Shown here: piece after piece, positions 43,081 to 51,926 of the stretch
How positions within the stretch are numbered: position 1 is the first letter of the stretch
Layout of the letters: each line of letters starts with the position of its first letter
DNA from: Nocardia nova SH22a
GTDB lineage: Bacteria; Actinomycetota; Actinomycetes; Mycobacteriales; Mycobacteriaceae
Direction: 5' to 3'
Assembly: GCF_000523235.1 (NCBI RefSeq)
Contig: NZ_CP006850.1
Coordinates: forward strand, 1,426,001-1,490,000
Length of the DNA: 64,000 nt
Notes under the pieces: model-generated
Told to the model about the DNA's origin: nothing
The model's database searches: none
Seen by the model: the letters and a program-made list of their open reading frames with translations, nothing else
Made by a program: the position numbers and the translations under genes

Positions 43081-43911
43081 ATGCTCGATTTCGTCTATTA
43101 CCCTGTCTCCGCCGTGCTCTGGCTCTGGCACACCGGATTCGCGGCGCTGTTCGGCGCCGCCAGCGGACTGTCGTGGACGCTGGCCATCGTCATGCTCGTC
43201 GTGACCTTGCGGCTGGCGCTGTACCGGCCGTTCCTGGCGCAGGTCCGGTTCTCCCGCACCATGGCGGTGCTGCAACCGGAGATCCGGCGGTTGCGCGAGG
43301 AGTGCGGTGACGACCGCGAGAAACTGGCCCTCGAAACCCGGAAACTGCAGCAGCAGCACAATTTCAGCGTGCTCAGCGGCTGTCTGCCGATCTTCGCGCA
43401 GACCCTGATGTTCCTCGGGCTCTATCACGTCCTGCGCTCGTTCGACCGCACCGGCGCGGCCTCCCACATCCCGTTCCTCGGCGGTTCGAATCCGCTGACG
43501 CCGGAACAGAACGCGACCACCGCGAACTACGTGTTCTCCCCGGACCTCGTCCAGTCGTTCCTGCATGCCGACGTCTTCGGCGCACCGCTGTCGGCGACCC
43601 TGGCCACCGCGCCCGCCACCGTGGCGGTGGTCGCGATTCCGCTCATGGTGATCGCCGCGATCGCCACCCACTGCACCGCCCGCGCGTCGATCACCCGGCA
43701 GACCGACACCAGCGCGCAGACCCGGCTGATCAACGCGATGACGATGTGGCTGTTCCCGCTGGGCACCCTGGTCGCCGGTCTGGTGATGCCGATCGGCATC
43801 CTGGTCTACTTCGCGACCAGCAACACCTGGACCTTCGCGCAGCAATATGTGGTGCATCGGCGGCTCGGGCCGGTGGGAACGGTTGCGTCCGCGACACTTC
43901 CGCCGCTCTAG
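43081..43911 (+). CDS. YidC/Oxa1-family membrane insertase, second copy type
   Basis: Inserts membrane proteins with or without the Sec channel. The 276-residue protein has five hydrophobic segments; the first cytoplasmic groove helix carries the essential Arg (V-T-L-R-L-A-L-Y-R-P-F), followed by the cytoplasmic coiled hairpin (L-Q-P-E-I-R-R-L-R-E-E-C, Q-Q-Q-H-N-F-S-V-L-S-G-C-L-P-I) and M-W-L-F-P-L-G-T-L. The main yidC of actinobacteria lies near the replication origin by rnpA; this one is away from that place and is a paralog. Ribosome site GAGGTGAT is strong. Confidence 0.9.
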   Translation: MLDFVYYPVSAVLWLWHTGFAALFGAASGLSWTLAIVMLVVTLRLALYRPFLAQVRFSRTMAVLQPEIRRLREECGDDREKLALETRKLQQQHNFSVLSGCLPIFAQTLMFLGLYHVLRSFDRTGAASHIPFLGGSNPLTPEQNATTANYVFSPDLVQSFLHADVFGAPLSATLATAPATVAVVAIPLMVIAAIATHCTARASITRQTDTSAQTRLINAMTMWLFPLGTLVAGLVMPIGILVYFATSNTWTFAQQYVVHRRLGPVGTVASATLPPL

Positions 43912-44119
43912 GACCCCTCGGCCGGAGCGGCCCGCTCGTGCGCGATCGCTGGAAAGTAACGGATGCGCCGGTGATCTCCCGTGACGGTGGCCGCCGGAGT
44001 ACGGTGGGACCCGAACTTTCCGGAGTGTTACGAGGCCAGAGGGCCGAAACGGATCGTAGCTGTCCGTTCGCCGACCGCTGCGACGTGAAAATTCTCCAGA
44101 GATGACGAGGTGTGTGCAC

Positions 44120-46678
44120 ATGACCGCTGCGTGGCCCGGTTCGTTCAACTCCTTCGACTCCTTCGACGACCTGTTCAGTCGTTTCTTCGGTCCCGGAATG
44201 GCGGCCAAACCCCCGGTGCAACGCATCGATCTGGGCAGGCTGCTCAGCGACAACGCCAAACAGTTGATCGCCACCGCGCGCTCGGCGGCACAGGAGTGGG
44301 GGAATCCGGAGGTCACCGCCGAACATCTGCTGTACGCGGCGACCCAGGTCGAGCCGTCGCGTGGCGTCATCACCCAGCTCGGGCTGGATCCGGACAAGGT
44401 CGGCGCGCAGATGCGCGCCGCGGTGGGCAGCGGTGAGGCCACCGCGACCGCCGACGACCAGGTCGTGCTGGGGCCGGGCGCCAAACTGGCGCTGCGCAAC
44501 GCCCAGCGCAGCGCCGCCGAGGCGGGCTCCAGCTACATCGGACCCGAGCATATTCTGCTCGGCATCGCGGACAATCCGGAAAGCCCTGCCGCACAAGCCT
44601 TGTCGGGTGCGAAGTTGCCCGCGGCCGAGGGGCAGAAGGCGCCCAGCGACACACCCACCCTCGATGAGTACGGCCGCGATCTGACCGCCGAGGCGCGGGC
44701 GGGCAAGGTCGATCCGGTGGTCGGGCGGGCCGAGGAGATCGAGCAGACCGTGGAGATCCTGTCGCGGCGGCGCAAGAACAATCCGGTGCTGATCGGTGAT
44801 CCTGGCGTCGGCAAGACCGCCATCGTCGAGGGGCTGGCGCAGCGCATCGTCAACGGCGATGTGCCTAGCACACTGGCCGATCGCCGGGTGGTGGCGCTGG
44901 ATGTGGGTTCGCTGGTGGCCGGGAGCAAGTATCGCGGCGAATTCGAGGAGCGGCTCACCAAGATCCTCGACGAGGTCCGCGAGCACTCCGACGAACTGGT
45001 GTTGTTCATCGACGAACTGCACACCATCGTCGGCGCCGGAACCGGCGGTGAGGGTTCGATGGACGCGGGCAATCTGCTCAAGCCCGCCCTGGCCCGCGGG
45101 GAACTGCACGCCATCGGCGCGACCACGGTGGACGAATACCGCAAGTACATCGAGAAGGACGCGGCGCTGGAACGCCGATTCCAGCCGGTCCTGGTGCCCG
45201 AACCCTCGGTCGCCGACACCATCGAGATCCTGCGCGGTCTGACCGATGTGTACGAGGAGCACCATCAGGTGCACTACGACGACGAGGCCCTGATCGCCGC
45301 GGCCGAACTGTCCGATCGCTACATCACCGACCGGTTCATGCCCGACAAGGCGATCGATCTGGTCGACCAGGCCGGTGCCCGGGTACGCCTGCGCACCCGC
45401 ATGCCCGGCCCGGATCTGCGTGCGGCACAGGAGGAATTGTCCCGGCTCGAACGCGAGAAGGATGCCGCGGTCGCCGCCGAGGAGTACAGCCGCGCCGATG
45501 AGCTCAAGGCCGAGATCGCCGCCGCCGAGGAGCGCGTGGGGCACATCACCGCCGACGACGCGCCCACGGTGACCCTGGAAGATATCGCCGAGGTGGTGTC
45601 CAAGCAGACCGGAATTCCGGTGTCGGAGTTGACCGTAGAGGAACGGCAGCGGCTGCTGCGCCTCGAGGAGGTGCTGCACGAGCGGGTGATCGGCCAGGAC
45701 GAGGCGATCGTGGCCGTCGCCGAGGCGGTGCGCCGGGCGCGGGCCGGAATGAAGGATCCCAACCGGCCGATCGGCTCGTTCCTGTTCCTCGGGCCGACCG
45801 GCGTCGGCAAGACCGAACTCGCGAAAGCCTTGGCGGAGGCGGTATTCGGCGACGAGGACCGGATGATCCGCTTCGACATGAGCGAATTCCAGGAGAAGCA
45901 CACCGTCTCCCGGCTCGTCGGCGCCCCGCCCGGATACGTCGGCTACGACGATGCCGCCCAGCTCACCGACAAGGTGCGCCGCCAGCCGTATTCGGTGATC
46001 CTGTTCGACGAGGTGGAGAAGGCGCATCCGGACGTGTTCAACGTGCTGCTGCAACTTCTCGACGACGGCCGCGTCACCGACGCCAAGGGCCGCACGGTCG
46101 ATTTCAAGAACACCATCGTGATCATGACCAGCAATATCGGCTCCGATCTGATCCTGAAAGCCGGTGCGACGGATCTGGATTCGCTCACGCCGAAGCTGAT
46201 GGAGCGGCTGCAGCAGCACTTCCGGCCGGAATTCCTCAACCGCATCGACGAGACCATCGTCTTCCACCGGCTCGACAAGGAGCAGCTGCGCCGCATCGTG
46301 GATCTGGTGCTCGACGGTCCGCGCCGCCGCCTGCGCGCCCAGGACATCGGCCTCGATGTCACCGACGCCGCGCGGGACTGGCTGTCCGACAACGGATATC
46401 AGCCGGAGTTCGGTGCCCGGCCGTTGCGTCGCACGGTGCAGAAGCAGCTGGAGAATCAGGCGTCACGACTGGTACTCGGCGGTGAGCTGAACCCCGGCGA
46501 TACCGTGCGCGTCGACGCCGACGACAGCGGTCTACTCGTCAGCGCGGTGGCCGGATCGGGCGCCGAACGGTCGGTGGACAACTCCGAGAACGGCCGTAAA
46601 CCCAAGGGTGGCAAGGGAAACGGAAAGTCGGGCGCCAAAGCCGCCAAGAAGCCCGCGGCGAAAGCGGGGAAGAGCTAG
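44120..46678 (+). CDS. Clp/Hsp100-family AAA+ ATPase, ClpC-like without a docking tripeptide
   Basis: An 852-residue unfoldase with two AAA+ modules. It begins with a Phe-rich stretch ([15 protein letters not shown]), then a Clp-N double repeat (residues ~35-165), Walker A1 G-D-P-G-V-G-K-T (226-233), a short UVR-like helix pair ([13 protein letters not shown]) as in ClpC rather than ClpB's long coiled coil, Walker A2 G-P-T-G-V-G-K-T (558-565), and a Lys/Ala-rich tail. Between S-N-I-G-S-D-L and H-F-R-P-E-F-L-N-R no L/I-G-F/L ClpP-docking tripeptide is evident, so it may work without ClpP. ATG 44120 follows GAGG. Its stop codon overlaps that of the convergent TetR gene. Confidence 0.88.
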   Translation: MTAAWPGSFNSFDSFDDLFSRFFGPGMAAKPPVQRIDLGRLLSDNAKQLIATARSAAQEWGNPEVTAEHLLYAATQVEPSRGVITQLGLDPDKVGAQMRAAVGSGEATATADDQVVLGPGAKLALRNAQRSAAEAGSSYIGPEHILLGIADNPESPAAQALSGAKLPAAEGQKAPSDTPTLDEYGRDLTAEARAGKVDPVVGRAEEIEQTVEILSRRRKNNPVLIGDPGVGKTAIVEGLAQRIVNGDVPSTLADRRVVALDVGSLVAGSKYRGEFEERLTKILDEVREHSDELVLFIDELHTIVGAGTGGEGSMDAGNLLKPALARGELHAIGATTVDEYRKYIEKDAALERRFQPVLVPEPSVADTIEILRGLTDVYEEHHQVHYDDEALIAAAELSDRYITDRFMPDKAIDLVDQAGARVRLRTRMPGPDLRAAQEELSRLEREKDAAVAAEEYSRADELKAEIAAAEERVGHITADDAPTVTLEDIAEVVSKQTGIPVSELTVEERQRLLRLEEVLHERVIGQDEAIVAVAEAVRRARAGMKDPNRPIGSFLFLGPTGVGKTELAKALAEAVFGDEDRMIRFDMSEFQEKHTVSRLVGAPPGYVGYDDAAQLTDKVRRQPYSVILFDEVEKAHPDVFNVLLQLLDDGRVTDAKGRTVDFKNTIVIMTSNIGSDLILKAGATDLDSLTPKLMERLQQHFRPEFLNRIDETIVFHRLDKEQLRRIVDLVLDGPRRRLRAQDIGLDVTDAARDWLSDNGYQPEFGARPLRRTVQKQLENQASRLVLGGELNPGDTVRVDADDSGLLVSAVAGSGAERSVDNSENGRKPKGGKGNGKSGAKAAKKPAAKAGKS

Positions 46679-47322
46679 GTCGTCTCCTGCGCCGAGTGTA
46701 CTGCGGTGCCCGCGAAGACGCCCGCGGTGAGTTCGCGCATGCAGCGCACCACGAGGTCCGCCGGGCTCGCGGTCGTCCGATCGGCCGCCCACTGCTCGAG
46801 CCCGATCCGGATCGCGCCCGCGGCCGCGGCGGCCAGGGTGCGCAGTCGCAGCGGATCGGTCCGCGGCGACCACTTCGTGAGCAGTTCGAGCAGGGCGTGC
46901 TCACCGGTGAGATTGGCCCGGAACCACACCGCGCGCAGTGCCGGATCGTCGGCCATCGCGCGCAGCAGTCCGCGGGTCACGTCGAGTTCGTCGTGGTCGA
47001 CCACATCAAGTGCGCGGATCGCGGCGGCTTCGAGTTCGATCAGGGTAGGCAATCGATGGGGTCCGGAGGCGAGAATGTCCAGCCACCGAGACGCACCGGT
47101 CGAGAGCATCGGTTCGACGGCATCCTCTTTGGTACGGCAGTAGCGATAGAAGGTGCGCAGGCCGACACCCGCCTCGGCGGCGATCTGTTCCGCGGTGACC
47201 GCTGCGGTGCCGTACTCGGCGAACAGCCGGGCCGCGGTGTGCGCGATCTCCGTCCGGGTCGCCGTCTTGCGGCGCTGGGCCAGATTCGGGCGGCCGGTCC
47301 GGACGGTCTTCGAGACGGTCAT
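46675..47322 (-). CDS. TetR-family repressor
   Basis: A 215-residue regulator with a normal TetR helix-turn-helix (A-A-R-L-F-A-E-Y-G-T-A-A-V-T-A-E-Q-I-A-A-E-A-G-V-G-L-R-T-F-Y-R-Y-C-R-T-K split over residues ~30-66) and a helical ligand domain. It is divergent from an SDR gene, and the palindrome at 47353-47384 lies between them over both promoters. The SDR is thus the likely target, together with the repressor itself. AGGAGG stands 7 bases before the ATG. The stop codons of this gene and the Clp gene share bases. Confidence 0.92.
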   Translation of the reverse strand: MTVSKTVRTGRPNLAQRRKTATRTEIAHTAARLFAEYGTAAVTAEQIAAEAGVGLRTFYRYCRTKEDAVEPMLSTGASRWLDILASGPHRLPTLIELEAAAIRALDVVDHDELDVTRGLLRAMADDPALRAVWFRANLTGEHALLELLTKWSPRTDPLRLRTLAAAAAGAIRIGLEQWAADRTTASPADLVVRCMRELTAGVFAGTAVHSAQETT

Positions 47323-47352
47323 CGCCTCACCTCCTGCCCGCTAGTGTATGTG

Positions 47353-47384
47353 CAGTTTGCCATAGTGGCACAACGTGCCAACTG
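47353..47384. promoter_or_regulatory. TetR operator between the divergent TetR and SDR genes
   Basis: A 32-bp near-palindrome with outer arms CAGTT (47353-47357) and AACTG (47380-47384). Inside, TGGCAC-AAC-GTGCCA (47366-47380) is perfect and TGCCA-TAG-TGGCA (47358-47370) overlaps it, so there are three half-sites. It covers possible promoters in both directions: TAGCGT (47389-47394) for the SDR and TACACT (minus strand of 47343-47348) for tetR. Confidence 0.75.
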
Positions 47385-47437
47385 GGCGTAGCGTGTCATT
47401 TGAATATCGGAAGACTCGAATCGAGGAGAGTTTCGCA

Positions 47438-48208
47438 ATGGAGCGTTTCACCGACCGCCGTGTGCTGATCACCGGTGCCGGATCCGGCATCGGCCGCGCC
47501 ACCGTGCACCGCATCCTGTCCGAGGGCGGCACCGTGGTGGGCGCCGATGTCAGCGAGGCGGGGCTCGCGGAAACCTCGAAGCAGGCCGCGGAGAAGGGCT
47601 ACGCCGACCGGCTGACCACCGCGGTCATCGACATCTCCGACGAGGACTCGGTCCGCGCGGGTGTGGGTTCGGCGCTCGAGACGCTGGGCGGACTCGACGC
47701 GCTGGTCAATGCCGCGGGCATCCTGCGTTCGGCGCACACCCACGAGATGCCGCTGGCGGACTGGAATCGCATCATCACCACCAATCTCACCGGCACCTTC
47801 CTGATGATCCGCGAATCGCTGCCCGCCCTGCTCGACAGCGGGCACGGCGTCATCGTGAACTTCGCGTCCACCTCGACCTACTTCGCGCATCCGTACATGG
47901 CCGCCTACGCCGCGTCCAAGGGCGGCATCATGTCGATGACCCACGCCCTGGCCTCGGAATACTCCAAGCAGGGCCTGCGCGCGGTCGCGGTCGCGCCCGG
48001 TTCCATCTCGAGCGATATGACCGACGGTCGCGGCCCCGGCCTGCCCGAGGACGCCGACTACAACCTGCTCATGAAGTTGATGCCGCTGCTGGGCCAGGGT
48101 TTCGCCTCGCCCGACACCGTCGCCGGTGTGGTGGCGATGCTGGCCTCCGACGACGGCGCCTTCATCACCGGCACCGAGATCCGCATCGACGGCGGCACCC
48201 ACGCCTGA
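47438..48208 (+). CDS. Short-chain dehydrogenase, 3-oxoacyl/steroid type
   Basis: A classical SDR of 256 residues. It shows L-I-T-G-A-G-S-G-I-G-R, the V-N-A-A-G-I strand, catalytic Ser in F-A-S-T-S-T, Tyr/Lys in Y-A-A-S-K-G-G, and the V-A-P-G-S-I-S-S-D-M loop. The family reduces or oxidises 3-oxoacyl compounds, alcohols or steroids; the exact substrate is not visible. ATG 47438 follows GAGGAG. It is divergent from a TetR gene with a shared operator, and a hairpin at 48218-48255 follows. Neighbouring SnoaL-like and Baeyer-Villiger enzymes suggest a cyclic ketone or steroid route. Confidence 0.9.
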   Translation: MERFTDRRVLITGAGSGIGRATVHRILSEGGTVVGADVSEAGLAETSKQAAEKGYADRLTTAVIDISDEDSVRAGVGSALETLGGLDALVNAAGILRSAHTHEMPLADWNRIITTNLTGTFLMIRESLPALLDSGHGVIVNFASTSTYFAHPYMAAYAASKGGIMSMTHALASEYSKQGLRAVAVAPGSISSDMTDGRGPGLPEDADYNLLMKLMPLLGQGFASPDTVAGVVAMLASDDGAFITGTEIRIDGGTHA

Positions 48209-48217
48209 GCGGCCCGC

Positions 48218-48255
48218 GGTCCGGGCATATCCCGATGACCGGGAAAGCCCGGACC
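48218..48255. terminator. Hairpin after the SDR gene
   Basis: GGTCCGGGC (48218-48226) and GCCCGGACC (48247-48255) pair perfectly; an inner CCCG/CGGG stem sits in the loop. It begins 9 bases after the SDR stop codon. There is no T-run. It probably ends the SDR transcript before the next promoter. Confidence 0.65.
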
Positions 48256-48256
48256 G

Positions 48257-48274
48257 GAACAGAAACGTGTTCTA
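48257..48274. promoter_or_regulatory. KstR-like site upstream of the SnoaL-like gene
   Basis: AGAAACGTGTTCTA (48261-48274) fits the KstR consensus TnnAACnnGTTnnA at seven of eight fixed positions (first T is A). It overlaps a simpler inverted repeat GAACA-N6-TGTTC (48257-48272). The site is 37 bases before the ATG of the SnoaL-like gene and probably overlaps its promoter. Confidence 0.45.
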
Positions 48275-48310
48275 TTGTGCTGGCGGGGCCGATACCAGGA
48301 GGTGACCGCG

Positions 48311-48793
48311 ATGGATCTGGTTGCGTTGGAAGAGATTCGTGCGTTGAAGTACCGCTATCTGCGGACGCTGGACATGCGGGAATGGGACGAGTTCGCCGAT
48401 ACCCTGGCCGTGGACGCGGTGGCCGACTACGGATCGCCCTCCGGCGGTGGGCCGCTGAAGTTCGAGGGTCGCGACGCCATCGTCGGACATCTCAGCGGCG
48501 CCATGACCGGAACCATGATCACCTCCCATGTGTGCAGCCACCCCGAGATCACGATCGACGGTGAAACCGCCGCCGGCACTTGGTGTCTGGAGGACACGGT
48601 CATCGTCCCCGAACACGGTGTGATGATCCGCGGCGCCGCCTACTATCGCGACACCTACCGCCGCGAGGCCGACGGCCGCTGGCGTATCGCCAGCACCGGT
48701 TATCAGCGCAATTACGAGTGCGTGATTCCGCTGGCGTCGATCCAGGGCTTCACCATCACCGCCAGCCGCTGGGATCCCAGCCTGACGCATTGA
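48311..48793 (+). CDS. SnoaL/NTF2-like protein, ketosteroid-isomerase fold
   Basis: A 160-residue protein of the SnoaL_4 group. It begins D-L-V-A-L-E-E-I-R-A-L-K-Y-R-Y-L-R-T-L-D (typical helix), then W-D-E-F-A-D-T-L-A, G-R-D-A-I-V-G-H-L, and ends with D-G-R-W-R-I-A-S-T-G-Y-Q-R. Members act as dehydratases, isomerases or binding proteins, often in steroid or aromatic gene clusters. The ribosome site AGGAGG is perfect. A KstR-like box lies in its promoter. It ends 10 bases before the convergent AraC gene. Confidence 0.87.
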   Translation: MDLVALEEIRALKYRYLRTLDMREWDEFADTLAVDAVADYGSPSGGGPLKFEGRDAIVGHLSGAMTGTMITSHVCSHPEITIDGETAAGTWCLEDTVIVPEHGVMIRGAAYYRDTYRREADGRWRIASTGYQRNYECVIPLASIQGFTITASRWDPSLTH

Positions 48794-48803
48794 CTCACCC
48801 GGC

Positions 48804-49811
48804 TCAGGCCCGGGTCGCGCGGCGCAGTGCGGTGGGGGTGGTGTCCCACCAGCGGCGCACGCAGCGGGTCAGGGTCGCCTGCTCCGCGAGGCCGAGCAGT
48901 GAGGCGATCTGGCTCATCGGCAGATCGGTCGTCGTCAGATAGCGGCGCGCCTCGGCGCGGCGCACATCGTCGACGATCGTGGCGAAGGTGGTGTGCTCGG
49001 CGGCCAGCCGCCGTTGCAGTGTGCGCGGATGGATCGTCAAAAGCCTTGCCACCGAGTCGATCTGAGGCGCGGTGGTGCCCAGTAGCTGCTGTACGGCGGC
49101 GCGCACGCCGGGCACCGCCGACGCGCCGGTGTCACCGGCCTGTTCGGCCAGGAATGCCACGGCGAGCCGGCGCAGGTTCGCATCGCCGCCCGCGATCGCC
49201 CGCGAGGTGAGACTGCTCGGCAACCGCAGCATCGCCGCGGGGCGGTCGAACCGGACGGCGACGCCGAAGAATTTCTCGTACGCCGCCCGCGGGCCCGGCG
49301 GACGGTACGGCAGCTCCACCGAGCGCAGGCCGTACGGGCCGTCCACCAGCCGGGTCAGGGTGCGATGCAGGAATCCCAGCCCCAGGTCGGTGCCCTGGAC
49401 GGGTGTGGGCAGTCCCGGTTCGACCCCGTAGCGCAGACCGGTCACCCCGCGGTCTCCGTACGGGTCGGGCTCGATCGTGAGACTCAGCGCGCGAGCGTGC
49501 ACGAACAGATAGCGCGAGGTGCATTCCAGGGCGTCGGCCAGTGTGGGGGAGCTGCGAATGGCCAGGGCGAGCGGCCCGAGCATGCCCAGATCCTGGCGGG
49601 CGGCGATCCGCAGGCCCAGGTCGGGGCACTGCAATCGGTCGGCGGCGATTTCCAGTACCGAGGCCATCGCCTCGTCGGATACCAGCAGATCGTCGGCGTC
49701 CAGGGCCGCGATCGGGTACCCGGCCGCCGCGGCGTACTCCTCCGCATTGCCGCCGAGTTCCGCCACCGTGGCGCGGAATCCCCGCAAACCGGCCGATCGG
49801 ATCACCGACAT
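48804..49811 (-). CDS. AraC-family regulator with arabinose-binding-type N-domain
   Basis: A 335-residue transcription factor of the OruR/ArgR-like AraC branch. The N-terminal ~190 residues match the AraC_binding-type domain (L-L-V-S-D-E-A-M-A-S-V-L-E; D-L-G-L-R-I-A-A-R-Q-D-L-G-M-L-G). The C-terminal DNA-binding domain has two helix-turn-helix units (V-A-R-L-L-T-I-H-P-R-T-L-Q-R-R-L and M-S-Q-I-A-S-L-L-G-L-A-E-Q-A-T-L-T-R). It is divergent from the Baeyer-Villiger-type monooxygenase gene 69 bases away and is its likely activator. The ATG at 49811 has only a weak ribosome site. Confidence 0.9.
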   Translation of the reverse strand: MSVIRSAGLRGFRATVAELGGNAEEYAAAAGYPIAALDADDLLVSDEAMASVLEIAADRLQCPDLGLRIAARQDLGMLGPLALAIRSSPTLADALECTSRYLFVHARALSLTIEPDPYGDRGVTGLRYGVEPGLPTPVQGTDLGLGFLHRTLTRLVDGPYGLRSVELPYRPPGPRAAYEKFFGVAVRFDRPAAMLRLPSSLTSRAIAGGDANLRRLAVAFLAEQAGDTGASAVPGVRAAVQQLLGTTAPQIDSVARLLTIHPRTLQRRLAAEHTTFATIVDDVRRAEARRYLTTTDLPMSQIASLLGLAEQATLTRCVRRWWDTTPTALRRATRA

Positions 49812-49880
49812 GTCGTCCAGGATCAAATAGTTGTCGCGCAAAGTCAAGAATGAGTGGGGCTCAACCAGCACACTGGAACC

Positions 49881-51353
49881 ATGACCGCAGCTGGTGAATA
49901 TGTCGATGTCGTCATCGTGGGCGCCGGGCTGTCCGGAATCGGCGCCGGATACCGGGTGCAGACCGAGCTGCCCGGAACCTCCTACGCGATTCTCGAGGCG
50001 CGTGAGGCGCTGGGCGGCACCTGGGACCTGTTCCGCTATCCGGGGATCCGCTCGGACTCGGACATGTTCACCCTCGGCTATCCCTTCGAGCCGTGGCGCG
50101 ATGCCAAGTCCATCGCCGACGGCCCCTCGATCCTGCGGTACATCACCGAGACCGCGCGGCGGCACGGGATCGACAAGCACATCCGCTTCGGCACCAAAGT
50201 GGTTGCGGCGCAATGGTCCAGCGCCGACGCCCGCTGGACGCTGACGCTGGACGAGGGCGGGCGCACGCGCACGCTGCGGTGCCGCTTCCTGTACTCGTGC
50301 TCCGGATACTACGACTACGACCAGGGGCATTCGCCCGAGTTCCCCGGCGTGGAATCGTTCGCCGGAACGATGGTGCATCCGCAGTTCTGGCCGGAGGATC
50401 TCGACTACGCCGACAAGAAGGTCGTGGTGATCGGCAGCGGCGCGACCGCGGTCACCTTGGTCCCGGCCATGGCCGAGAAGGCCGGACTGGTGACCATGCT
50501 GCAGCGTTCACCCACCTGGATCTCCGCGGTGCCCGGCCGCGACAAACAGGCCGACAAGATCCGCGAACTGCTCCCGGCGGGTCTGGCGCACCGGGTGATC
50601 CGCACCAAGAACATCCTGTTCAACGTCGGTTTCTACCAGTACTGCCGTCGCCGCCCGCAGGCTGCGCGCAAATTGCTCACCGGCCTCACCACGCGCATCC
50701 TCAAGGACGAGAAGCTGGTCGCCGAGCACTTCACCCCCGAGTACAACCCATGGGATCAGCGGCTGTGCGCGGTGCCCGACGCCGACTTCTTCAAGGCGAT
50801 GCGCAAGGGCAAGGCCGAGGTTGTCACCGATCACATCGACAGCTTCGTGCCCGAGGGCATCCGGCTGCGGTCGGGCAAGGTCCTGCCCGCCGACGTCGTG
50901 GTCTCGGCCACCGGCCTGAAACTGCTTGCCTTCGGCGGTATTTCGCTGGAGGTCGACGGTGAGCCGGTGAACCTGTCCGACCGCTTCGTCTGGCAGGGCA
51001 CCATGCTCACCGGCGTCCCGAACTTCGCGGTGTGCATCGGCTACACCAATGCCTCCTGGACGCTGCGCGCCGATCTGACCTCGCGGCTGGTGTGCAAGGT
51101 GATCGCGCACGCCGATCGCCGCGGCTACGACGCGGTGGTGCCGGAGCCGCAGGGCGATCTCGCCGAGCGCCCGCTGCTCGACCTCGCCTCCGGCTACATC
51201 CAGCGGTCCATCGGTGATTTCCCGCGTCAGGGCGATCGGCATCCGTGGAAGGTGCGGCAGAACTACCTGCTGGACTCGGCCACGACCATGCGGACGAATC
51301 TGGACAAGACGCTGCGTCCGGTGCGGCGCTCGGCGGTGCTGTCGAACGCCTGA
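49881..51353 (+). CDS. Baeyer-Villiger-type flavin monooxygenase
   Basis: A 490-residue NADPH-dependent monooxygenase of the FMO/BVMO class. FAD site I-V-G-A-G-L-S-G-I-G-A near residue 13, NADPH site V-V-V-I-G-S-G-A-T-A-V, and the Baeyer-Villiger fingerprint F-A-G-T-M-V-H-P-Q-F-W-P at residues 160-171. Such enzymes turn ketones into esters or lactones, or oxidise sulfides (EthA type). It is close to the EthA-like subgroup by its C-S-G-Y-Y-D-Y motif. The divergent AraC gene should control it. Substrate not known. Confidence 0.9.
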   Translation: MTAAGEYVDVVIVGAGLSGIGAGYRVQTELPGTSYAILEAREALGGTWDLFRYPGIRSDSDMFTLGYPFEPWRDAKSIADGPSILRYITETARRHGIDKHIRFGTKVVAAQWSSADARWTLTLDEGGRTRTLRCRFLYSCSGYYDYDQGHSPEFPGVESFAGTMVHPQFWPEDLDYADKKVVVIGSGATAVTLVPAMAEKAGLVTMLQRSPTWISAVPGRDKQADKIRELLPAGLAHRVIRTKNILFNVGFYQYCRRRPQAARKLLTGLTTRILKDEKLVAEHFTPEYNPWDQRLCAVPDADFFKAMRKGKAEVVTDHIDSFVPEGIRLRSGKVLPADVVVSATGLKLLAFGGISLEVDGEPVNLSDRFVWQGTMLTGVPNFAVCIGYTNASWTLRADLTSRLVCKVIAHADRRGYDAVVPEPQGDLAERPLLDLASGYIQRSIGDFPRQGDRHPWKVRQNYLLDSATTMRTNLDKTLRPVRRSAVLSNA

Positions 51354-51360
51354 GCGCGAA

Positions 51361-51783
51361 TCACCGTGTCCACGGGCCGATTCCGCTGAACCTGTCGATC
51401 CGGATGCGGGTCAGCAGACCCGGCGGCGCGTCCTCGGGCGGGAACTCGAGTCCGGGCCCGCCCAAGACGGCGGCCAGTTCCCGCAGCAGCTCCGGCGCGC
51501 CGCCCTCGACGATGCGTGCGGTTCCCGTGACCGACAGATAGGGCCGCATGAACTCGCTGGGTTCATCCGACACGATGGTCAGCGCCACCCGTGGATCCCG
51601 GCGCACATTGCGGACCTTGAGATGTTCGCTGAGATGAGCGCTGACCAGCTCGTCACCCTCCGGCGTCGACCGCAGGGCCACCCAGACGACGGAGATCTGC
51701 GGGCTGCCGTCGGCATTGAGGGTGACCAGGGTGGCATTGGCGCCGCCGCCGATGAACTCGCGAGCGGAATCGGGAAGTCGCAT
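51361..51783 (-). CDS. PPOX-class (pyridoxamine oxidase-like) F420/flavin protein
   Basis: A 140-residue split-barrel protein. It has A-T-L-V-T-L-N-A-D-G-S-P-Q-I-S-V-V-W-V near the start and V-R-N-V-R-R-D-P-R-V-A-L-T-I in the middle, typical of the TIGR03618 group, whose actinobacterial members use F420 or FMN to reduce small molecules such as biliverdin. It converges on the monooxygenase gene with 7 bases between stops. The substrate is unknown. No ribosome site is obvious before the ATG. Confidence 0.88.
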   Translation of the reverse strand: MRLPDSAREFIGGGANATLVTLNADGSPQISVVWVALRSTPEGDELVSAHLSEHLKVRNVRRDPRVALTIVSDEPSEFMRPYLSVTGTARIVEGGAPELLRELAAVLGGPGLEFPPEDAPPGLLTRIRIDRFSGIGPWTR

Positions 51784-51926
51784 GCGGGGTCAGACGCTCA
51801 GGTGCGGCGATTCATTCCCGGCGCGCCGGAATGCCGACCGGATGCCATGTCTGATTCCCGCCGGTAACTGATGCGCGGCTGCGGCAGATTGGGGAGCGTA
51901 CGGATCGAACGGCGATGGGAGCAGCA

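Noticed and set aside
44000..44119. Stress-sigma (SigH-type GGGAA...GTT) promoter before the Clp ATPase gene
   Set aside because: GGGAC and GTT occur, but their spacing is too short for the SigH consensus and the -35 bases do not match well. No HAIR element for HspR was seen either.
43730..46267. Long open frame on the minus strand (845 codons) opposite the Clp ATPase gene
   Set aside because: It is an antisense shadow of a highly conserved gene with strong third-position G/C bias. Its translation is rich in Arg, Gly and His and matches no known protein pattern.
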